A model generated the notes under the pieces. It was not told the DNA's origin. It ran no database searches and saw only the letters and a list, made by a program, of their open reading frames with translations. 18,620 nt of DNA, taken from the NCBI GenBank assembly GCA_030671985.1, contig DAOVHI010000007.1, positions 1 through 18,620 of the forward strand, written 5' to 3'. Made by a program: the position numbers and the translations under genes. The first letter of the stretch is position 1, and each line of letters begins with the position of its first letter. This stretch comes from JAHJDO01 sp030671985 [NCBI: bacterium] (GTDB lineage Bacteria > JAHJDO01). Shown here one piece after another: positions 1-8,239 of the stretch.

Positions 1-3000
1 AAGGGACAGAATATAGATTCAATAACTGACGGGAAAATTAAGACGAACGCGGGCGTAATAGGAGTTTGTGGGATTCCAGCGCTTTCTTTTATAACTGCGC
101 ACGACAGCAGAAGATTAGTAGATACACCATTGGATCGGCTGGAAACCGTTGATTTTAAGAATCTCTTTACTCAGGTTAAGCACATCGGTTGTTTGTTTTA
201 TAAGGCATTGAATAAAAAGGAACTCTTTCCTGATGTTAGGGCCAAGTTTAAAGATAATTTATGTACTTTGAAAGGAAGAGTGGTAACTTTTAATCCTAGA
301 AAAAGTTTTGTGCCTGATCAATCAGTTGCAGGAGGATTAGCTGTTTTGAAACCACTTAATGAAACCACAGAAGTAATTAAGGGTGTAAGGCCGGAGTTGA
401 TAGAACTCACAGACGAGAGTGGTTCGTTTGAGATATCAAGGATAATAAGGTCAACAGGAAAAATAGCATCTCGATTAGAGGCATACGTTTTAGACTCTGA
501 ATCAGGGAATATAACCTATGCTCCGGATATGGGCGTTTATGGAGATGAAATGTATCCGATAGAATTTAAAATAGATTGGAGACTTGTTGAACATACTATT
601 GTTCTGTTTCCATGCATAGCTACTAATGTCTATGAATTATTGGATCCAAGGTATTTGGCACAGCTTGATAATATCGATGTATTTGATGATGGAAATAGTA
701 TCCCATCTTCATACGGATATTCATTTATAAAGGTCAAACCTTGGGATTGGACGTCTTCTATAGAAACATACGGAGTAGTTTATTCTTCTCCAAACACACG
801 TATAAAGCTTGCTTTTGGAGCAGGTCCGCTTGGGATGCGAATGCTGTTGTTAAACTCAAAGGATGCGAAAAATAAAGTTCATTCTGAAGGTGATGGATTT
901 TTGATATCTGAAAATGGAATGATTGGAAATACTTCATTCCAGGCAGCGAAGGATATGCTGTTTTTAAACCAGTTTAGAATGGAGAATCTTGAAAAATATG
1001 GAATATCGAATGACAGGCTTTGGCATTTGCATAAAAAAGCTGAACAAGCTTTGCAAAAAGCTAGTCAGGCTAAGGAGAATAAAAAATGGGATAAATTCAT
1101 AAAGTATTCAAGAAGAGCAGTTGGAATAGAATCCAGGGCGTATCCGGATGTAAAGGCTACAGCAAATGATGTAATAAAAGGCATTATATTCTATCTTGCG
1201 CTTCTTATTCCATTTGCTTATTTTATGGAGCGCTTGACGTTTGGATTTGTAGATATAAAAAAGCAAATTGGCGGAATAGCAGGTATATTTATTGCGATAT
1301 ATATGGTCATGCGTTTTGTTCATCCTGCATTTAAGTTGACAAATGCCCCTGAGATAATTCTCCTTGCATTTATTATAATGATGCTTTCTGTGATTGTTCT
1401 ATTGATAATAAGCTCTAAATTTGAAGAGCGGATGCAGAATTTAAAACGAAAAATGACAAGGTCTTATGAAAGCGATGTTAGCAGGGCGAGTGCGTCTGCT
1501 GCTGCATTCTCATTAGGTATCTCTAATATGAAAAAGCGCAAGATCAGAACTTTCTTAACCTCTACAACTCTTATTCTTCTCACATTTACAGTGCTTTCAT
1601 TCACGTCGGTAAAATCATTTATGAAGTTTAATCAAATTCCTAGGGATAATGCGCCTCTTTATGAGGGAGCCCTGATAAGAGATCGAATTTGGAATCCGAT
1701 AGAAGAGCCTGCTTATGAATATATAAAGGCAGAATTTAAGGATATAGCCGACGTGTCTCCAAGGGCATGGTATATTCCTAATAAGGATTTTACTACAGGT
1801 AAGAGTTATATCAAGGTGAAGCATGGAGATAAATTCGAGTATGTGACCGGATTGGTTGGACTAACTCCTCAGGAAAAAGGGATTACAGGTATTGGTAAGT
1901 ATCTTAATCAGGGAGAATGGTTCAGTGATAGAGATAAGAATGTGTGTATTATTTCAGACAAGTTGGCAAGGTTAATATCAATATCTTCAAAGGATGTAGG
2001 GAAAAGCTATGTTCTTATATTGGGAAATAAGCTGTTAGTTAAGGGAATATTTAATGCAGTAAATATGTCTGGTCTCAATGATCTAGACGATGAGAGGTTG
2101 ACCCCTGTTGATTTTATGATTACGGATCCTGAATCAATAAAGAAATTTAAACAGCCAAAAGCTGAAAGGATGAGTATTGGGGGCGGCGGCGCGTTAGAAT
2201 CGTTTAATCATTTAGAATATGAAAATGTTATTATGGTTCCGTACAAATTAGTGCAAGAGTTGGGAGGTACTATACAGTCAGTTGCGGTTAAGTTTAATAA
2301 AGGTGTAGATGTTAGAGAAAGTATAGAGGATTTTATATCCAGATTGGCAGTTACTCTTTTTGCGGGAATTGATGGAAAGGTTACAATATACAGTTCATTA
2401 GGACTTAGCTCATTATCAGGTATGGGGAATTTGTTTATACCAATTCTTATTGCCTCTTTAATAGTTCTTAACACTATGATGGGATCTGTATATGAAAGAT
2501 TTAAAGAGATTGGAATTTATTCCTCGGTTGGGCTGGCTCCTGTTCATATTTCAGCCTTATTTATAGCAGAATCATGTGTATATGCAGTTTTGGGAGCCGT
2601 AGCAGGTTACTTGCTTGGACAGGTGGTAGCAAAGTTCTTAACTGTTTTTGATTTATTGGGGGGATTAACGCTGAATTATTCTTCTACCTCAGCAATAGCT
2701 TCCACATTAATCGTAATGGCAACAGTGATTTTATCTACTGTCTATCCTGCCAGAAAGGCAGCAGAGCTTGCTGTTCCTGATGTAACTAGAAAATGGGAAC
2801 TCCCTGAGCCAATGGGAAATAATTGGGAATTCGATTTTCCATTTACAGTAAGCGGCACAGAAGTTCTTGGGTTGACTATGTTCTTAAGGGACTATTTTGC
2901 ATCCTATGAAGAGGAGTCCGTAGGGGATTTCTATACAGACGGCGCAACTCTGTGTGCTTTCAAGGAAAAGGAAGAAACAGGATATACACTTAGGACAAAA

Positions 3001-3255
3001 GCATGGTTGGCTCCGTTTGATTTAGGGGTGAGCCAGGATTTTCAGTTAAAAGCCATTCCCGCAGGAGAATACAATGTGTACAATATAAAATTATTGATTG
3101 TGAGACTAAGCGGAGAAACAGGTACGTGGAAGAGATTAAATAGACATTTTCTGGACACATTGAGAAAACAATTTCTTGTGTGGAGAACCATTAGTCCGGA
3201 AATAAAGAATGAATACAGAGAAGATGGAGAGAAGATGGAGCTAGGAAAAGTATAG
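1..3255 (+). CDS. Giant FtsX-like ABC transporter permease with M28-peptidase-like N-terminal remnant (5' end outside window)
   Basis: The frame is open from base 1, so the gene starts before the window; the TTG at 130 is internal. About 1,084 residues are visible. Residues 24-50 (GIPALSFITAH, then DTPLD and a VDFKNL stretch) resemble the end of M28 metallopeptidase domains, but the family's last zinc-ligand His (in YHTP/YHRP) is Asp41 here. A beta-rich stretch resembling a carboxypeptidase regulatory-like domain follows at about 85-160. Three hydrophobic segments lie near 390-410, 422-443 and 452-477. The MacB/FtsX core then begins: TM near 514-537, a periplasmic domain to about 805, and three TMs near 810-920 with the typical YERFKEIG and YPARKAA motifs. 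A further ~155 residues after the last TM should be cytoplasmic, which is unusual. Three bases separate it from the next gene. The permease call is firm; the peptidase part is inferred from its tail. Confidence 0.85.
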   Translation, partial: KGQNIDSITDGKIKTNAGVIGVCGIPALSFITAHDSRRLVDTPLDRLETVDFKNLFTQVKHIGCLFYKALNKKELFPDVRAKFKDNLCTLKGRVVTFNPRKSFVPDQSVAGGLAVLKPLNETTEVIKGVRPELIELTDESGSFEISRIIRSTGKIASRLEAYVLDSESGNITYAPDMGVYGDEMYPIEFKIDWRLVEHTIVLFPCIATNVYELLDPRYLAQLDNIDVFDDGNSIPSSYGYSFIKVKPWDWTSSIETYGVVYSSPNTRIKLAFGAGPLGMRMLLLNSKDAKNKVHSEGDGFLISENGMIGNTSFQAAKDMLFLNQFRMENLEKYGISNDRLWHLHKKAEQALQKASQAKENKKWDKFIKYSRRAVGIESRAYPDVKATANDVIKGIIFYLALLIPFAYFMERLTFGFVDIKKQIGGIAGIFIAIYMVMRFVHPAFKLTNAPEIILLAFIIMMLSVIVLLIISSKFEERMQNLKRKMTRSYESDVSRASASAAAFSLGISNMKKRKIRTFLTSTTLILLTFTVLSFTSVKSFMKFNQIPRDNAPLYEGALIRDRIWNPIEEPAYEYIKAEFKDIADVSPRAWYIPNKDFTTGKSYIKVKHGDKFEYVTGLVGLTPQEKGITGIGKYLNQGEWFSDRDKNVCIISDKLARLISISSKDVGKSYVLILGNKLLVKGIFNAVNMSGLNDLDDERLTPVDFMITDPESIKKFKQPKAERMSIGGGGALESFNHLEYENVIMVPYKLVQELGGTIQSVAVKFNKGVDVRESIEDFISRLAVTLFAGIDGKVTIYSSLGLSSLSGMGNLFIPILIASLIVLNTMMGSVYERFKEIGIYSSVGLAPVHISALFIAESCVYAVLGAVAGYLLGQVVAKFLTVFDLLGGLTLNYSSTSAIASTLIVMATVILSTVYPARKAAELAVPDVTRKWELPEPMGNNWEFDFPFTVSGTEVLGLTMFLRDYFASYEEESVGDFYTDGATLCAFKEKEETGYTLRTKAWLAPFDLGVSQDFQLKAIPAGEYNVYNIKLLIVRLSGETGTWKRLNRHFLDTLRKQFLVWRTISPEIKNEYREDGEKMELGKV

Positions 3256-3258
3256 ATT

Positions 3259-5250
3259 ATGGATAAAGAATTTGAACCTGAAGTAAAGCAGGAATCGGAA
3301 GAATTTCTGGATGGATTTAATATAAAGACCGTAATTGCCGGTATTTTTATCGGTTTTGTGATGTTACCGGGATCTATCTATCTTGGCTTGATCACCGGTG
3401 GTATTATTCCAACTATGTGGGTGACCATGATCTTGTTTGTTGAGATAGCGAAAAGGTCATTTATTAAGCTAAAGAAACAGGAAATATACATAATTGGATA
3501 TGTGGCGGCAACCTTGGTAGCTGCCGGCATGACGATGGGCGCGGCCAGTCTGGTTCTTAAGGGAGGTATATTTAGTGAAAAGATCTGGCAGCAGTATTTT
3601 ATAAGAACTCCGCAAGCGCACTATTTTGGAATTGACAAATTAATTCCTTCATGGGTAATCCCGTCTCCCAGCTCAGGAGTTTTAGTGAAAAGGACATTTT
3701 TAGATTCTGTGTGGATGGTTCCGTTAATGATTCTTGTTGGCAGCAATATCTTATTTAGATTAACTCGGTTTGGTCTTGGATATACGTTATTTAGAATAAC
3801 TAATGATGTTGAAAAGCTAAAATTTCCAATGGCGCCGGTTATATCAGAGGGGGTTAAGGCTCTTGAGGATATGAGCGCGAAGAAAGACAGCATGCGCATG
3901 CAAGTATTTACTATTGCAGGTATGATAGGCATAATCTATGGATTAATTTATGTTGTAATACCGACTCTAACAGGACTTGTTGCGGCAAAGCCTTTGATGT
4001 TGATTCCTATTCCTTGGGTTGATGCAACAGCGAAGATAAGCGGTCTTCTTCCGGGCGCTATATTAGGTTCAATGACAGATCTCGGATTTCTCTTTGCCGG
4101 ATTTGTTCTGCCATTTTGGGTAATGGTAGGAGGTTTTATTGGCTCTATTTTAGCTAATGTTGTTGGAAACCCCATATTGCACAAATTTGGATTGATTCCA
4201 CACTGGACATCAGGCATGGATGTAAGGCAGACAATTATAGCAACAAAAATGGATTTCTGGATAAGCGTTATTATAGGGCTCGGTGTTGTAGTAGCCCTTA
4301 TAGGGATAGGGGGATTGGTAATAAATGCAATAAAAAAGAAAAGAGGTCAAGGAGCTAATAAGGCAGTAGTAGATGATTACAGGCCTCCAAATGGTAGAGG
4401 AGATATTCCCATATTAGCCGCTCTGGGTATCTGGGTATTTGCGACCATAGGGTATATTTTGCTTTGCCATAAACTTGTTCCTAGTTTTCCAGTGTTATTA
4501 TTATTATTGTTTGGGTTTGTTCTAACACCGCTTCTCTCATATGTAGCAGCAAGGCTTGTTGGTATAGCAGGCATGCCGCGTGGTATTTCATTCCCGTATC
4601 TTAGAGAGGGGATATTTATTAAGAGCGGATTTTCCGGGGTAGCTATATGGTTCGCGCCAATACCATTTTTTAATGTAGGGGCATATACTCAAAAATTTAA
4701 GGAACTTGAATTAACAAGAACAAAGCTGAGCAGTTTGATAAAGGCTGAACTATTCTCTTTTGTTATTATGGCATTTTGCAGTTTTCTTTTTTGGGAAATA
4801 ATATGGCGTATGGGTCCGATTCCTGCTGCAGCTTATGCATATATAAATAAAATGTGGCCTCTTACAGCAACGTTTCAGGCATTATGGGTTTCTACCACAA
4901 TTGAAGGAGGGAATCCATGGATGCTGGAAGCTATTAAATTATCCCGTATTATGTGGAGCGTGGCAGCTGGTTTGGGAGTGTTTGGTTTAATAAGTGTTTT
5001 TAAATTACCCATTGCGATTTTTTATGGAATGATTGCGGGAGTAACAGGTTGGTGGCCGCATCATATAATTCCTATGTTTATTGGCGCTCTTTTAGGCAGG
5101 TTCTATTTTGCTAAAAAATTCGGGAAGAAAAGATGGAGATCATTTGCGCCGTTATTAGCTGCAGGTTACGCCTGTGGAGTGGGATTGATAGCTATGGTAT
5201 CAATAGCCATTGCGCTTATTTTTAAATCAGTGTCACAGATTATATTTTGA
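3259..5250 (+). CDS. Polytopic membrane protein, OPT/DUF6785-like transporter
   Basis: The 663-residue product is hydrophobic almost throughout, with roughly 14-16 membrane segments. An acidic N-terminus of about 20 residues precedes the first segment, which contains SIYLGLITGG. That resembles the YLGLKTG signature near the start of oligopeptide transporter (OPT) family proteins. Central and C-terminal conserved-looking motifs are GMPRGISFPYLREG and EGGNPWMLEA. Overall it fits the OPT-related DUF6784/DUF6785 proteins that I associate with Planctomycetes and relatives; this is recognition by eye. The ATG lies three bases after the preceding stop, with only a weak, distant AGGAA upstream, so it may be translated by coupling. 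Its place between a giant FtsX permease and a PqqD-like gene suggests a shared transport system, possibly for peptides. Substrate and direction cannot be read from the sequence. Confidence 0.65.
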   Translation: MDKEFEPEVKQESEEFLDGFNIKTVIAGIFIGFVMLPGSIYLGLITGGIIPTMWVTMILFVEIAKRSFIKLKKQEIYIIGYVAATLVAAGMTMGAASLVLKGGIFSEKIWQQYFIRTPQAHYFGIDKLIPSWVIPSPSSGVLVKRTFLDSVWMVPLMILVGSNILFRLTRFGLGYTLFRITNDVEKLKFPMAPVISEGVKALEDMSAKKDSMRMQVFTIAGMIGIIYGLIYVVIPTLTGLVAAKPLMLIPIPWVDATAKISGLLPGAILGSMTDLGFLFAGFVLPFWVMVGGFIGSILANVVGNPILHKFGLIPHWTSGMDVRQTIIATKMDFWISVIIGLGVVVALIGIGGLVINAIKKKRGQGANKAVVDDYRPPNGRGDIPILAALGIWVFATIGYILLCHKLVPSFPVLLLLLFGFVLTPLLSYVAARLVGIAGMPRGISFPYLREGIFIKSGFSGVAIWFAPIPFFNVGAYTQKFKELELTRTKLSSLIKAELFSFVIMAFCSFLFWEIIWRMGPIPAAAYAYINKMWPLTATFQALWVSTTIEGGNPWMLEAIKLSRIMWSVAAGLGVFGLISVFKLPIAIFYGMIAGVTGWWPHHIIPMFIGALLGRFYFAKKFGKKRWRSFAPLLAAGYACGVGLIAMVSIAIALIFKSVSQIIF

Positions 5251-5283
5251 ATGAGGACAAGGTCAAAGAAGGAGAAACTTCTA

Positions 5284-5607
5284 ATGTCAAGAACGGTCAG
5301 GAATGAACCGGTGAGTGTAAGAACAGTTGACAATGACGAATTAGAAATTACTATATATAGGAAGAAAACAAAATCAGTAGTCTTATTATCAAAGTTATTT
5401 AGGCTGCCCGTAACCAGAAAGATTATTTTAGACAAAATAGGTGCTTGTGTGTGGACATTGTGTGACGGAAACAAAACCGTAAATGATATAATAAAAGTGT
5501 TCAGCAAGAAATACAGCTTAAGCAGAGAAAAGGCGGAAAGGTCACTGCTCATGTATTTAAGGCAGTTGACATATAGAGGACTTATAGCAATCGCAGTGCC
5601 TAAATAG
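5284..5607 (+). CDS. PqqD-like (RiPP recognition element fold) protein
   Basis: The 107-residue product matches the PqqD pattern: a strand-rich first half, then LDKIGACVWTLCDGNKTVNDI, a helix with YSLSREKAE, and a final YLRQLTYRGLI. In PqqD this fold binds a precursor peptide for a radical SAM maturase. No radical SAM enzyme or precursor gene is visible here, so the partner is unknown. I chose ATG 5284 because AAGGAG at 5269-5274 sits nine bases upstream. An in-frame ATG at 5251 directly abuts the preceding stop and would add eleven lysine/arginine-rich residues with no ribosome binding site. The gene lies between an OPT-like transporter and a small ABC permease in one apparent operon. PqqD-type proteins outside RiPP clusters are common enough that a RiPP role should not be assumed. 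Confidence 0.75.
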   Translation: MSRTVRNEPVSVRTVDNDELEITIYRKKTKSVVLLSKLFRLPVTRKIILDKIGACVWTLCDGNKTVNDIIKVFSKKYSLSREKAERSLLMYLRQLTYRGLIAIAVPK

Positions 5608-5618
5608 GAGAAAACTTA

Positions 5619-6263
5619 ATGGCAGGTCAAGAAGGGAAAATTGGAAAGCAAGTAGTTCTTCCGCTGAGCAAGGCCGTTGAGATAAGTGTAAAGAGCATAA
5701 AAACAAGACTGGGTCGTTCTATGATAACGGCGAGCGGCATAGTGCTGGCAATAGCGTTTTTAATGTCTATTTTTGTATCCAGCTCTATAAATAAGGCACT
5801 GCTTGAAAAAGGGTCTGCGGAAATTAGGATCCAATTGCAGGACCTAGGCGGAGAAGAACAGGCAAAACAAATGTGGCTGGTTGTATTATCGCTCCTGGTT
5901 TGTGTTGTTGGAATCGCGAATGCAATGTTAATGTCGGTTACTGAGAGATACAAAGAAATAGGAACAATGAAATGTCTTGGAGCTTTGGATAGATTTGTTA
6001 TTAAATTATTTTTGCTGGAATCAGGATTTATGGGATTGATTGGCTCAATTGCAGGCGCGTTATTGGGTGGTTTGCTTATGACAGTTGTATCCGGTATAAA
6101 TTATGGTTTGGAAGTTATTACTAAGTTCCCTGTTGTTGATTTTCTGTATTATTTTGCAATCGCGGTGGCTTTGGGTACAGTATTATCTGTTATAGGAGCA
6201 GTATATCCTGCTTATACTGCCGCGAGAATGGTTCCTGCGGATGCGATGCGTTCGGAGATATAA
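5619..6263 (+). CDS. Small FtsX-like ABC transporter permease lacking the periplasmic domain
   Basis: The 214-residue product has four predicted membrane segments, at about 36-55, 86-106, 130-158 and 173-197. This is the MacB/LolC/FtsX topology, and the typical motifs MSVTERYKEIGTMKCLGA (after TM2) and VYPAYTAARMVPADAMR (C-terminus) are intact. LolC/LolE and MacB carry a periplasmic domain of 200 residues or more between TM1 and TM2; here the gap is only about 30 residues. The protein is therefore a reduced permease half that cannot itself contact a periplasmic partner. It is followed by its likely ATPase 17 bases downstream. With the giant permease at the left edge it could form an asymmetric transporter using one ATPase. 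AGGAG at 5607-5611, overlapping the previous stop, supports the ATG. Confidence 0.85.
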   Translation: MAGQEGKIGKQVVLPLSKAVEISVKSIKTRLGRSMITASGIVLAIAFLMSIFVSSSINKALLEKGSAEIRIQLQDLGGEEQAKQMWLVVLSLLVCVVGIANAMLMSVTERYKEIGTMKCLGALDRFVIKLFLLESGFMGLIGSIAGALLGGLLMTVVSGINYGLEVITKFPVVDFLYYFAIAVALGTVLSVIGAVYPAYTAARMVPADAMRSEI

Positions 6264-6280
6264 TTAGGAGGTAGATTATA

Positions 6281-7012
6281 ATGGCTGAAGAAAATGTTGT
6301 AAGAACAAGAAATGTTAAAAAAGTTTTTGTAATGGGTAATGTTGCCTTGGAAGCGTTAAAAGGAATTAATCTTGAGATAAGGAGAGGTGAATACATTTCT
6401 ATAATGGGGCCCTCAGGTTCAGGTAAGTCCACCTTATTCAATATGATAGGGGGACTTGATAAGCCAACTGAAGGGAAAGTGTATATAGATGAAGTAGATG
6501 TTGCTCAATTGGATGCGTATGAATTAGCGTGGCTTAGATGTCGAAAAATAGGGTATATATTCCAAACCTTTAATTTAATTCCTGTTATGACAGCTTTAGA
6601 GAATGTTACCTTGCCAATGACTTTTGCGGGAATGTCAACGGATGAGTCAATAGATAAGGGGATCAGACTTCTTACGATGGTAGGATTAGGAGATAGATTT
6701 CAGCACAAACCAATTGAATTATCAGGGGGGCAGCAGCAAAGAGTGGCTGTAGCAAGAGCCCTAGCAAATGATCCTGCTATTGTTTTGGCAGACGAACCAA
6801 CAGGGAATTTGGATCTAAAAACAGGTAAAGAGATTATAGATCTTTTGCGTAAGATGAATAAAGAGCAGGAAGTTACTATTATTTCTGCTACGCATGATTT
6901 AAAAATGCTGGATGTTTCCGACAGAGTTTTCTGGATTCGTGACGGAAAAGTAGAAAGAGTTGAAAGGCGTGCTGACCTTGATCTTAATATCGGCACAGTT
7001 GAGGGAGAGTAG
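6281..7012 (+). CDS. ABC transporter ATP-binding protein, LolD/MacB type
   Basis: This 243-residue nucleotide-binding subunit is complete. It has Walker A GPSGSGKST at residues 43-51, a Q-loop in IFQTFNLIP near 94, the signature LSGGQQQR near 147, Walker B IVLADEPTGNLD near 168-179, and the H-loop in SATHD near 203. The LSGGQQQRVAVARAL and DEPTGNLD combination is characteristic of the LolD/MacB/FtsE group, which pairs with FtsX-fold permeases, matching the permease genes upstream. A perfect AGGAGG at 6266-6271 gives it the strongest ribosome binding site of its operon. It most likely energises both the small and the giant permease, since no second ATPase is visible. Symbols such as lolD or macB are withheld because the partners differ from those systems. 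Confidence 0.93.
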   Translation: MAEENVVRTRNVKKVFVMGNVALEALKGINLEIRRGEYISIMGPSGSGKSTLFNMIGGLDKPTEGKVYIDEVDVAQLDAYELAWLRCRKIGYIFQTFNLIPVMTALENVTLPMTFAGMSTDESIDKGIRLLTMVGLGDRFQHKPIELSGGQQQRVAVARALANDPAIVLADEPTGNLDLKTGKEIIDLLRKMNKEQEVTIISATHDLKMLDVSDRVFWIRDGKVERVERRADLDLNIGTVEGE

Positions 7013-7021
7013 CCAAATAAA

Positions 7022-8236
7022 GTGGCTTCTAAAATATTAAAAATATTCACTATTTGCTTGTTCGTTTGTGCGGTATGCGCAGTAAGTTTTTTTATCCAAA
7101 CAGGCAGATTATCCGACCCCTTCACCATTTTGATGGTATTTGGTTCTATATTATTGTCTGTTGTGATTTCATGGTATATTTCTTATGCGAATTTATATAG
7201 GAGACTGGCAAGCTTGCAGCGTAAATATGAAAAATCGGAGCTGTCTTTATTGGATACTCGTAGACAATCGTACATCTTGAATGTTATAAAGCAAGCTATA
7301 GATGTATTTGGAGAGGAGCAAAATTTAGAGCAGGTATTAAGAAGAATAATAGACGCTGTAGCCAGAATATTACAGGTGGATGTAATTATTCTACAGTTGT
7401 ACAGCGATGAACAACAAAGTTTCTTTATGCGTGTTATAAAAGGAAGGGAAGAATTGACTCTTGGAGAGCAAATAAAAGAAGATGTAATAAAGAAAGGGCA
7501 GTCACATCTGATAAATGATTTAGCTTCTTTCCCTAAGTATAAGTTTTTAAGTGAGCAGGGTATAAGGTCTTTAATTGTTGCGCCTTTACGCAGGAGAAAG
7601 AAAGTTATCGGGTTAATCGGAGGATTAGCAGATAAGCCGCGTGATTTTACCGGCGAAGAGCTGGATATTCTAACAACTGTTGCAAGTCAAGCAGGGTTGT
7701 TGGCAGAAAATGCTCAGCTATTAGAAAAAACAAAGTTGCTTTCGATTACAGATGGATTAACCAGTTTATATAATCATCGCCATTTTCAGGATAAACTGAT
7801 GGTTGAAGTGAAGAAGGCAAAAGAGGATGGAAAGTCTCTTTCTCTTATAATGGGAGATGTTGACGACTTTAAGCATTATAATGACACTAATGGTCATCCT
7901 GCCGGAGACGAAGTGCTTCGGCAAATTGGAAAGATATTAAAAAACAATACTAAAAGAAAAGACATTGTTGCTCGTTATGGTGGGGAAGAATTTGTTATAA
8001 TACTTCCGAATACAACAAAGAAGGATGCTGTAATTGTAGCAGAAAAGCTAAGAAAAACAGTTGAAGAATATAAGTTTGTTAATGAAAAAAGTCAGCCAGG
8101 CGGTAAAGTTACAATAACTTTTGGACTTGCGGACTATCCTGAAGAGGCAGATTCAGCAGTAGAGCTTATGAAGAAAGCAGATGACGCTTTATACAAAGGC
8201 AAAGGGGCTGGCAAAAATCAAGTTGTTGCGGCATAG
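7022..8236 (+). CDS. Membrane-anchored GAF-GGDEF diguanylate cyclase
   Basis: The 404-residue product has two membrane segments (about 5-26 and 35-54), a charged, probably coiled-coil linker, a GAF-like sensory domain at about 85-230, and a GGDEF domain from about 240. Catalytic features are present: DVDDFK with metal ligands D279 and D281, N287/D288, and an intact GGEEF at 320-324, so it should make c-di-GMP from two GTP. The allosteric I-site, normally RxxD five residues before GGEEF, reads KRKD (K311 to D314), so product inhibition may be weak or absent. The GTG start lies nine bases after the ATPase stop with GGGAGAG upstream, making it the last gene of this operon. Only three bases separate its stop from the converging lptG. 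The GAF ligand is unknown. Confidence 0.92.
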   Translation: MASKILKIFTICLFVCAVCAVSFFIQTGRLSDPFTILMVFGSILLSVVISWYISYANLYRRLASLQRKYEKSELSLLDTRRQSYILNVIKQAIDVFGEEQNLEQVLRRIIDAVARILQVDVIILQLYSDEQQSFFMRVIKGREELTLGEQIKEDVIKKGQSHLINDLASFPKYKFLSEQGIRSLIVAPLRRRKKVIGLIGGLADKPRDFTGEELDILTTVASQAGLLAENAQLLEKTKLLSITDGLTSLYNHRHFQDKLMVEVKKAKEDGKSLSLIMGDVDDFKHYNDTNGHPAGDEVLRQIGKILKNNTKRKDIVARYGGEEFVIILPNTTKKDAVIVAEKLRKTVEEYKFVNEKSQPGGKVTITFGLADYPEEADSAVELMKKADDALYKGKGAGKNQVVAA

Positions 8237-8239
8237 AGC

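Noticed and set aside
130-132. TTG as start of the giant permease
   Set aside because: The frame is open to base 1, the preceding residues continue a recognisable M28-like motif, and there is no ribosome binding site.
4495-4509. TTA trinucleotide repeat
   Set aside because: It encodes a leucine run within a membrane helix, is short and in frame, and needs no phase-variation explanation.
3621-4574. Minus-strand open frames opposite the OPT-like gene
   Set aside because: These are antisense shadows of hydrophobic coding sequence, with low-complexity products and no ribosome binding sites or family resemblance.
5251-5283. Upstream ATG for the PqqD-like gene
   Set aside because: It directly abuts the previous stop, lacks a ribosome binding site, and adds only a basic tail; ATG 5284 has AAGGAG nine bases upstream.
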